Shown here one piece after another: positions 55,751 through 64,000 of a DNA stretch of 64,000 nucleotides. Under the pieces are notes generated by a model, which searched no databases, was not told the origin of the DNA, and was given only the letters and a program-made list of their open reading frames with translations. The DNA is from Amblyomma americanum (taxonomy: Eukaryota > Arthropoda > Arachnida > Ixodida > Ixodidae), in assembly GCF_052857255.1 (NCBI RefSeq), contig NC_135505.1, positions 65,512,149 to 65,576,148 on the forward strand, in the 5' to 3' direction. The position numbers were made by a program, and so were the translations under genes. How positions within the stretch are numbered: the stretch's first letter is position 1; each line of letters begins with the position of its first letter.

Positions 55751-56360
55751 GCGGAGATGTAGTGGGCCTGTGTATCACGTTTGACAAGCGTGCATGCAAA
55801 GAAGGAGAGTCCAGGCGCTGTTATACAGGGGTATAGACAAGAGAACATTAACTCTTCCGATCCTGAGGTTGTCGCCAGGCAGTTGGCTTGAATCAAATAA
55901 GAACGCTGGAGTCTGTGTGTATGTGAAACAAGGTATCACCGCTGTCAGACTTCTCCTTCCCTCACGGTGAATAATGGTGAAGCTTGCTGTGTTTGGCTTC
56001 TGGAAAGCGGCATTATCGTCCAAAGAGTCTACGTGGCACTGGGAGCATGTGTCAAGCATACGATTGATGTGGTTTTCACGTGTATACCAGCCTGCGGCAC
56101 GGTTTCACAGTTGTGCGTGACTTTGGGTTATATCAGTAGGAAACAGGACTCTCTTAGTTAGTCTATGAAAGAAACTGTTTCACTTTAATTTAGCTTCGGA
56201 CCCTCACGTCCAGCCCACACCATAGGAAACTACTATAGAACTTGTATACTAAAGACGTTCTACGAAATTGAAATACTGTATCGACAAAACTGAGACCGCT
56301 GTATGCTACTGCAGAGATATATGAGACAGATATTGCGCCATTTCCTTTCCCCAAAAACCA

Positions 56361-56394
<34 letters not shown>

Positions 56395-57552
56395 GATCAT
56401 CGGGAAGTCTTCGTCTCTGTCAAGCAAAATGAATAAAAGATGTGTATACCCTATGTATCTCATTGCTAAAAATACAGTGGCCACAACAAGCTCAGGCAGG
56501 GAAACGTACCTCACTCTAGGTATATCCTGGCAGAGCCGAGCTAAGCCACTGCCAATTTTTTCTCTTAGCCTTCTTCGCATAAATGCATTATGATCTCTTT
56601 ACCGCATCGTTGCCTTCTTATGCATGCCTGGGATTTTCGAAAGCAAGCGCTGTTTACGTGGCCGCCAAGGAAACAGCTAAGTTATGAAAATGGCAAGTTG
56701 TTTGTATGTCTGATGCGCACTGCAGTCTATTTCGTCTCTGTAGTGTACCCCCACTTGCATTGGTGGTCCAGTTCAGGGCACCACATTGCATAATGACTTG
56801 ATAACCACACCGTGATGAACACGATGTTAGGCACACTGTATCTTGGCAAGCGCAGAGACTCTTTCGTATGAGAATACATTTTTATGAGGTTCCTACAGAA
56901 GACTTCGCAATGAGTTGAATCGTTTCACTCACTTAGAAACAGCATATTTTCTGATATTTTTATACACGTGCTACTAAAACCTGCTTTAATCTGCCGTCTA
57001 TGTAATGTGAAGATACTTAAATCAAAATTCACCTCCTTAGTACTGCAAGCCATTTGGGGTAATAATTAGGTTTTCGCAACTATAAGCCATTTGTCAGCTG
57101 TAAATAAGACCTCGGTGGCCTGTATACTGCCGTTCCCTTGAAGCGATCTTGTTTTGTCGCCCGCTAATGTCATTACCATGAGAGCTGTTCAGAGCGACAA
57201 ATTTGACGAGTTTCTTATTCCGCTTGCACGTTGAAGAAACCACAAGCATTTCTACAGCAATATGAGGATTTTATGCGGCCTTTCGACTCCTGTTACTTTC
57301 AAAGAGAATGGCTTGATCACACAAATAAGCCATTACCAAAGCTGCAATCTCAACTGCGTTTTTAGTGAGATTAACTTTTATATTGCTTTCTAGGTATTGA
57401 CATTTGAGCAACTAGGAGGTTTGCAAGCAGCTTACAAGCATGTTAATTTGGGTACCTTTCAAAAGCTCTGTTTATTCCCGCATCTGAGCAGTTAGCCAGG
57501 GTCACACTGAAAATCGCCGGTCCCGGAGTAAAAATGAAGGTGTTAGAAGCTT
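55751..57552. other. No gene recognised; ATT microsatellite
   Basis: An (ATT)n run lies at about 56364-56395. The rest shows no supported feature. Confidence 0.45.
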
Positions 57553-58200
57553 TTATTTGCGCGACGTGACGCAGCTAAGACTCCGATTGCCTCTCTCGTA
57601 ATCCTGTGAGGCTCCTGTTCCCACACACAAAGATCTCGGCCTTGGGGGTTCTCTGGTTTTGATCAGCTTATTGTACCGGAAGAGCAAAGCCAGGGCTCCT
57701 ACTGGGGTACACTCACTGATTTCCTCTATTGTGCTAACCAAGATTCTTCTCTTCAAATGCTTGTTATTCAATACGCCTACCTATACCGCCGCATCCTTCG
57801 TGCTGAGCAACCTCCGCTCCTGCTTCTCGTTCCCCAGCGTCTTCGCCCATCTCACCTTGCGGAACGTCATGACCTGCTGAGTGGGGTCCAATTCCTTTGC
57901 TCCCGCAGATACAATCAGGTTCGACACCGCCTCGTCTGACCCAGTATATACCGTATTGTTTGAGGTTATGCTGGCAGCTGTGACCAAGGTCAACAAAAGT
58001 AGAGGCTATCTGCGCAGCCTGCTGGCTTCCTGCAACTTAGCGATGTAGTTCTGTAACCCTTTCATTGTGTTAAACTGGATCTCCTCTGAACTTTTCAATG
58101 TCCTGCTCTTGCAACTGCTGTATTGCTGTCGCAAATTAGCACACAATAGCATATTCATTTCGACGAAGTTGCACCGTTGATGCCGCCAGTTTCCTATTCC
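57553..58200 (-). pseudogene. Unrecognised coding-like relic
   Basis: The minus strand carries consecutive open pieces (58150-58020, 57996-57781, 57771-57553) that read like one protein interrupted by a stop or two, for example LQNYIAKLQEASRLRR, FRKVRWAKTLGNEKQERR and LVSTIEEISECTPVGALALL. Residue make-up is protein-like, but I could not place it in a family. A retroelement Gag or a host pseudogene are both possible. Confidence 0.3.
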
Positions 58201-58339
58201 ACTTCACCGACACCACGGCGTTCCACACCAATGGTTGACGGACCGCGAACGCTACTTTCTGTCAGCGTAGTTGACTACATACTCCTATAGAGCCTAAGAT
58301 TCCTAAAGTATAGCGTCCCAAAACTCAAGAGCTTTCAAG

Positions 58340-58890
58340 AAACTCAAAAGGGTCATGCCTCACTTGCTATCTATTGATGTCACACTGGAGCATCGTGACT
58401 GGGACATTGTTTTACCGTATGTAACATTTGACTCGAATTCATCGTGGCAATAAATTACGGGCTATTCACTTTTCTTCATTCTGTTTCATCAGCATGGCGA
58501 ATTGCCATTGGATGCACGGACACCTCCTTCTACTTGGGCGGTCATTTAGTGTTTACGTGATGGCGTCTACCAAGCTATATTGACGCGCAAAGTCGCAAGC
58601 GCCGACTAGCCGCTTCAAACACCTGACAGAACTCTGTTTACGACTACCGGCACCGCCCAGTTCACTGCCCACCCGAATCGCTTGCCCTTGCTTTGTCTGC
58701 TATTTGCCGTGTCGGGCTGTACAAGAAACTTCCTCAGTGCAACGGCTCTTACCGTCTGCTGTGTCAAAAGACCGATGTAACTTATATAATTAGCCCCATC
58801 AATTTTCTCACATGTCCACCGACCCCAAGAAATACATCGTTGAGGTGGTTTCCCTGAAACCGTACCACACATCTTCTATGGCTTGCGCTT
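58340..58890 (+). pseudogene. Ty3/gypsy integrase C-terminal relic
   Basis: The translation includes HRDWDIVLPYVTFDSNSS, a 'GYSLFFILF' block, a '.LPLDA..PP' block and, after frame changes, EVVSLKPYH. These match the order of the gypsy integrase end ('WDxxLPYVxFAYN', 'TGYSPFFLLFGR', 'VHVVRLKPY'). Stops and shifts make it inactive. Confidence 0.75.
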
Positions 58891-58977
58891 AGCACGGTAC
58901 CTTTGATGATAAATGCTCATGGCGCAAGTGCAATTTCCCAAACAGTGCACTGGAACAAGGTAGTCCTCATTGCACAA

Positions 58978-59800
58978 GGCCAGGGGAGCCGTTTCCCAAG
59001 CATTTCATCCTAGATAAGCCAGACACCAGGCCAGGGGGAAGCTTTTGCCGAGTGTATCACCATGGTACCCAATGGATCTCGGGATCAAATCCAGCACTTC
59101 CTGCATGCCATAACTTTCCATAGTAATTTGCTCAGCAAATAGTGTAAAGACGTACATTGCACAGCTCCAGCAAGATGGTAGTTGAAGAGGAGAAGCTCCT
59201 TCATAGCTACACTCTAAATGCGAAGGTATTTGCCTGTAGGAAAAACATTAGAAGTTTAGTTACTGCGGACTGGCGTCCATGCTGCTCATGCCGCTGCTAC
59301 TGTAATGTTTCTCGCACGAACACTAACTTTTTGTTTTTGTGTATTTTTCTTGGCTGTCTGTTCTAAAACGTCCAAAGTACTGCAGTCTCAAGTAGCGCAT
59401 GAATTAGCGAATGCTCAAATGCTCAAAAGGCCCCATGGGCGTTCACTTCTCACTGGAGATCACGCAACACACCACTATGCCACAGCGCGCTCCAAGAGCC
59501 TTTACGCCTGCACGATCTACCTCGTGGGCTCAAAACTTGCGTAAAAAAGCACCGACTGTTGATATCCGCGCAGATAAGATATCGCCTTAGGTAACTTCTA
59601 CGAATTCAACGAATTCAAGAGTTGCTCTGACGGATCAGCGATAAGTTCCGCCGTCAACAACCTTAAATCTACCTCGTGCGGTAGAAGCCCATTTGTGGCC
59701 CTTTTTCTCAAGGTGGGGTCAAAGACCCATTTCCCAAGCATTTCGCCCTAAATAAGCCGAGCACAAGACCAGGGGAAGCTTGTACCCATTGTATCACCGG
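58978..59800. repeat. Pair of about 88-bp direct repeats
   Basis: 58978-59066 and 59712-59800 share 'tttcccaagcatttc', 'agataagcc/aaataagcc' and '.ccagg.gaagctt' blocks in the same order and spacing. They may be ends of a small element or a local duplication. Confidence 0.55.
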
Positions 59801-59971
59801 CACATTTCTCCGGACGACAAAGGTACATGTTAATACAGCCAGTGGGCACAGCAGTGTTTCGGGCAGCCTCTTCATAATGAAATTCGCATTAAGTGTATTT
59901 GCTTCCGAACCTGAGTTTAATATTTCTTTTGAGACTTGAGCATTGCAAGATTTCGGCAATTTATGGGTGTT
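59801..59971. other. Downstream flank of the small cysteine-rich gene
   Basis: On the minus strand an ATTAAA (near 59921), a common variant polyadenylation signal, lies about 50 bases after the stop of the peptide gene. Confidence 0.35.
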
Positions 59972-60187
59972 CTAATCCATGCCATTTACCAGCAGGAAGT
60001 CGTCCTCCCAAACGGTACCCATGTAGCACTGGCAACGGCCCTGCATGCAAACACCATACTTCGCTCTTCGTCGTATGCAGTGCTGTTCACATTTTGCTGC
60101 TCTACATGCATCACTCTCAATACAGGAGAACAATAAAAGCGTGAGCAGAGCCCAGGTGGCAGCACTGAAGCTTCCTTTGAGAATCAT
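59972..60187 (-). CDS. Small secreted six-cysteine CS-alpha/beta peptide (defensin / K-channel-toxin-like)
   Basis: The 71-codon frame has a classic signal peptide (residues 1 to about 26, hydrophobic core WALLTLLLF) and a short mature part. Cysteines at 28, 33, 37, 47, 52 and 54 give C-x4-C-x3-C-x9-C-x4-C-x1-C, the CS-alpha/beta spacing. The glycine two residues before the fourth cysteine and the final C-x-C complete the gamma-core. In this class, invertebrate defensins attack microbes and short scorpion peptides block potassium channels; the spacing cannot decide between them. The ATG at 60187 was chosen over 60220 because a pyrimidine-rich acceptor (AG at 60208-60207) lies between. A 17-residue acidic, hydrophobic tail follows the last cysteine, unusual for short channel toxins. 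A weak donor (near 60017) could replace it. Uninterrupted, no expression evidence. Confidence 0.72.
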   Translation of the reverse strand: MILKGSFSAATWALLTLLLFSCIESDACRAAKCEQHCIRRRAKYGVCMQGRCQCYMGTVWEDDFLLVNGMD

Positions 60188-60220
60188 TGTTCGCCCCGTT
60201 GAAGAACTGCAAGAGTGCAA

Positions 60221-60965
60221 TAAGAAATTTATAACTCATATAATGGCGTGCAGCGTTCTGATTAATTGTTTCATTCAGCTAAAACAGGTGAACAATAAAC
60301 GTCATGAACAGTGTACCCCCTGTACCGCATTCGCTCTCACCCCTCACGTCATCAATGTGAGGTAAATTTGAAAAATGGGAAAAAAAGTAATAAACAAACA
60401 GGAAAGTGTTGGGCGCAGTGGAGAAGTGATGTTTAAAAGCAAAACACATCCGGCGTTATGCATATTCAGTGATGGATAAAGTAATCTTTATGGAAAGCAA
60501 ATTTGGAACTCTTGACCTTTATCCATACCTTCATGTGGAAGTTAAAACAGGGATGAAACGAAAAACAATGGCTAGGAGTAAGGAAGCCACCAACCCATTT
60601 AATTTGTCTTTTTTTTAACAGAAGTCCGTACTCTTTAAAATGTTTACCATTAAAAAAACGCCTGAAAAATGAGACCAATTCAACATAATCGCGCAATATC
60701 TTCTAAATGAACATTCACTAATGTGCATAAATTGTATCGGCATACATGTCACTCTATAAAGCATTACGGAATCAGGAGATCTGAGTCTGGTCGGGGTGTT
60801 TCGCCTTTGATTTTCTGCAATTTTCACAAGCAGGTTTTTTTATGTTAGAAGAGCGCTTTTTTGGCATAGCAGATTCAGCGGCGTACTACACAAGACTGCA
60901 ACTAAGACATGCTAGCTATCAGGCTGGTAAATTATTACGAGTAAACTTTTTAGCTCTTACTGTTA
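60221..60965. other. Upstream flank of the small cysteine-rich gene
   Basis: On the minus strand a TTATAAAT (near 60225-60235) could act as TATA box if the first exon is not spliced. Nothing else was recognised. Confidence 0.35.
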
Positions 60966-61309
60966 GGCTCCTTAATTATTGAGAGGCGTGTAGCCCACTG
61001 TAATCTCTATATATGGTGTCATGATTTTCAAAACGCTGTTCATTTTGTTCATTTTTTTTATTCATAATCTTGCCATACAAATTATCAAAACACTGCCTGA
61101 ACCCATAGCCAGAGGCTAGTGTGGGGTTCAGAAACAAAATACATAATGGCAATGACATAGCACTTCTGTAAAATGAAAAGCACAAAATCAACGGCGAAAG
61201 ATCAAAATACCGCATACAGTGAGAACAAAACAAAATAAACTGCATTTTACAGCAGAATGTGTAAAGGTCTATTAAGAACAACAGTGTACAAGAAATACTA
61301 TCCGAAAAC

Positions 61310-62443
61310 GACTACCACAGAGGTCGAACAAGGATCATAAAATATGTTCTTAAGTATGTTCTTAAGCATAAGTATCTTGGTGTTACACTAACCGCTGACT
61401 TTAGATGGGACGTACACATCGCTAATGTAACATCGGCAGCCTTACGAAAACTGTTTTTTTTTAGAAGATGCATCCGACTCGCACCAGCATCTACTAAACT
61501 CCTAGCATACAAAACTTTCATAAGACCTATTTTAGAGTACGCTCACACTGTTTGGTTTCCGCAAACAACCACTAACATAGCAAAACTAGAAAAAATACAA
61601 AGAAAGGCACTACGGTTCATCCATAACAAATATAAGCGTACTGACTCCCCATCGAACCTTGCAGCTATTTCAGGACTCCCGACGCTATCAATGAGAGCAA
61701 AGCACGCGCGTTTAAAATTTTTGTACCAAATGTTGCATAACGATTATAACATCAATGTGTCAAAATATATTTGCCCGTCCCAGACTCTACCGACACGACA
61801 CAAACATGCGCTCACTCTAACTGATTATTCCTATCGCACAGATGCACTTAAACATTCATTTTTTCCTGTAGCCATCCGAGAATGGAACAAACTGGATGCC
61901 TCGATTACTCATGCGCCGACCTTATCAACGTTCGCTACAAGGCTCGAGGCCGGTATTGCCGCAGAGTAACGCTCTCAGTGATGCACATGGGCCTCTGGGT
62001 ATTGATAATCCGTTTCACATCCGTTCTTTCTTGTCGTCTTAATCAGTGCATCACCCCTTGCGTAGTCATAGTTTGTTTTCCTGGATTCAATTGTCCGCTA
62101 TCCTTCAGTATTATTATTGTTTCCAACATATACGTATCTTGTCTTGAGCGCCAAGGTTTTTTTTTTTCGCTTCTACGTGCATGTTGTTCACTGTTAGCCG
62201 TGTTTGATCACTTCATATGGTAACCTTGTCTGGAGCCGATTGTACATAGTTTGTCCTCAGGTAGGCAAATGAACCACTGTTCTACCAGATTTATCTTTGC
62301 ATGTGTTCTTGCCGCATTTTGAAATTTCCTTGTGTTGTGTGATGTAGTTCTTGCCTCATTGTAACTGTTGTGTATGCCCACCTGCTAGGGCCCCGTAAAG
62401 GGGCCTGTAGTATTGAAAATAAATAAATAAATAAATAAATAAA
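61310..62443 (+). pseudogene. 5'-truncated LINE (CR1/L2/jockey-like) with reverse transcriptase C-terminus
   Basis: A frame open from about 61310 to the stop at 61969 reads KYLGVTLTADFRWDVHI, FIRPILEYAHTVWFP, KLEKIQRKALRFI and ends with an 'REWNKLDAS' block, the order of the post-catalytic region of CR1/L2/jockey-type LINEs. A 3' untranslated region follows with a hairpin (ggcccc...ggggcc, near 62390-62405) and an (AAAT)n tail at 62416-62443. The catalytic RT part is missing, as in most 5'-truncated copies. Confidence 0.82.
62416..62443. repeat. (AAAT)n microsatellite
   Basis: Seven units of AAAT/TAAA form the 3' tail of the plus-strand LINE and border the minus-strand LINE relic. Confidence 0.9.
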
Positions 62444-62700
62444 TTCGTTTCATGGGACTGTTTTATTTCTTGGAGTAGAGCATTCCAAACCTTCGCTCCT
62501 GAAAACTGCACCAATCTTTCGCTGTAGATGTTATTATTCGGTGGAAGATTAAAGTTACTATGCGCGAGGTTTTTTGTGAGCCGAGAAGGACAGCGAAACA
62601 GGGAGGCATTAAAAGGTTTATTATATTTTACTATGTTGTTTACACACACACCGCTATCTTTAAAGTCCGCAAGAGGTCAACAGGAAGAATATTTATTAAC
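62444..62700 (-). pseudogene. LINE reverse transcriptase C-terminal relic, opposite strand
   Basis: The minus-strand frame (62649 downwards) reads NASLFRCPSRLTKNLAHSNF, NNNIYSERLVQFSGAKVWNA and LLQEIKQS, the final segment of jockey/CR1-type LINE proteins ('R...G...WN.LP..I...'). Its tail meets the (AAAT)n tract of the plus-strand LINE. Confidence 0.7.
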
Positions 62701-62976
62701 TAGAAAAGTGGTCTACTTTTCTCGTTATACTTGCTTTGTGTTATAATTCGGATAGCCCGTTAGACTCGGCGACAAAGTTTGAGCAAAGCGCGCCAAAATG
62801 CATGCCATTTCGAGAAGCTTGAGGGCAAAGGAACCCATTCAATCGCATAACTCGAAAAAGTAGACTAAATTTGTTGGGACACAGCGCGTAGGGTAACCGC
62901 GTTTTAAAAATTGTAAACACTGATTTAGATATCCCCTACAGTGGGCTACACGCCTCTGAATAGTTAAGGAGCATAA

Positions 62977-64000
62977 GAACATATCAATGAACCAGCTTGA
63001 TAATTAGCACGTCTTGATAATCACCACTCTGATGCATTACACCGCAGATAATGCTACGCCGAAAGAAGGCTCTTCTGAGTCGAAAAGTCTGTTTTTAAAA
63101 ACTGCTGAAAATCTTAGCTGAGCCACCCTCTATATCCGCTGCATATAGTCGAGAGCCGAGATCTAAGTAAGGGTATTTAGAAAACTCTTACCAGCAAATT
63201 CGAAATATTTAATACTATTCATGCATCGGTCAGTCAAAGTTCACTTTTTCACGCCGAGTACAACCGATCACTTCTCCATGGTTTGAATTTCATCTGCATG
63301 CCTCCGTCACTTTCGTCGAGCCGTATGCAGATAAAAAATACTTAAGCTGGCTCAGCTCGCTTATACTTCACAGCTGTGAGAAATGTGAGTTTGTTTACTT
63401 GATGCGATCTTATTTGGATAACACTTGCAGCTGCTTCTCCCTTTATTCGTTCCATGTTTTGTATTTCGGCAGAACCCTTCGTTTTCTTGAAAGGAAACAG
63501 TTGTTCTGTCAAGACAAAGCAATTGACTGCACGACGATTGTTATGAGCAGCCCAGTTTCGGCGCACAAAAAAAGCTTGTAAATTGAAGGAAGCTGAGAGC
63601 AAATATATTTTCTTTCTCCTTTGTCTAGCAAAGAAAAACGCACAGTAAAGCAATGCTCCGGGAGAGCTCACTGTACCGAAATGCGGATGAGGAAGCTATA
63701 GCTCTATTGCTCGAACAATCGTGCGTTCAATGTCATTGCTTTTTTCGGTAGTTTTTGAAACGCAAACTATTGGCATTGATACTTTTCGCTTCTTTCCTTT
63801 CGTTGAGGCAAACTAAAGGCGTAGGTTCTCTCGAACGCTATATAGTCCAAGAGGTTCATACAGTAGAGAAAGTCGTTCTCTTAAAACAAGTAATGCGTCG
63901 GCGACAAGCGCAATTTATATTTTTATCTTGGCCACACTTAGATATGCAGTGTGACTGATTTCATAAAAATCTAAAGCTTGAAATAAAACAATATTATTTC
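62977..64000. other. No recognised feature
   Basis: AT-rich. The 109-codon minus frame at 63342-63671 has no motif and is probably chance. Confidence 0.4.

Larger units (their letters stand above)
60966..62976. repeat. Inverted repeat pair flanking the two LINE relics
   Basis: About 40 well-matched bases (ggctccttaa.tatt.agagg and cgtgtagcccactgta) at 60966-61010 recur inverted at 62930-62976, with weaker similarity continuing inward for roughly 40-50 bases. Confidence 0.65.

Overview
The window looks like chromosomal DNA of a hard tick (Ixodidae). Three things suggest this: a long-intron gene for a salivary-type reprolysin (M12B) metalloprotease, copies of a tRNA-derived SINE that looks like the tick family Ruka, and dense LTR, Penelope-like and LINE debris. 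It is not prokaryotic. I see no rRNA, true tRNA gene, operon or CRISPR array. All calls come from reading the sequence; nothing was searched or aligned by software.

Left part (1-30.5 kb). One plus-strand gene fills this stretch. Ten exons (133, 122, 75, 146, 50, 109, 168, 142, 102 and 99 nt) join with matching phases into 381 codons of an M12B metalloprotease plus a stop. The HELAHSLGCAHD zinc motif is split by an intron. One exon is only 50 nt and follows a GC-AG intron. The signal peptide and most of the prodomain lie left of the window. An AATAAA signal sits 3 bases after the stop. Introns carry SINE copies, a solo LTR and a 650-bp palindrome. About 0.7 kb downstream, a 20-codon signal-peptide exon with a strong donor (31215-31274) looks like the start of a second, tandem metalloprotease gene. 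A young, intact, non-autonomous LTR retrotransposon (31345-34119, minus strand) sits in its presumed first intron.

Middle part (34-47 kb). This is mostly non-coding. It holds SINE pieces, a Penelope-like fragment with a GIY-YIG region beside an 800-bp inverted repeat, a second Penelope end in inverted orientation, an RTE-like LINE fragment and a decayed Ty3/gypsy element on the minus strand.

Right part (47-64 kb). Two LTR retrotransposons with target-site duplications lie nearly back to back. The first (47129-50907) has lost reverse transcriptase and RNase H but keeps an open protease-integrase frame. The second (51790-55639) has about 1-kb LTRs and no pol. Further right are a gypsy integrase remnant, two LINE 3' ends meeting tail to tail, and a minus-strand gene for a small secreted six-cysteine CS-alpha/beta peptide (59972-60187). 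That peptide is the most interesting candidate new gene.

Functional picture: two kinds of probable secreted tick effector, a metalloprotease (probably a tandem array) and a defensin/channel-toxin-like peptide, embedded in a repeat-rich landscape.
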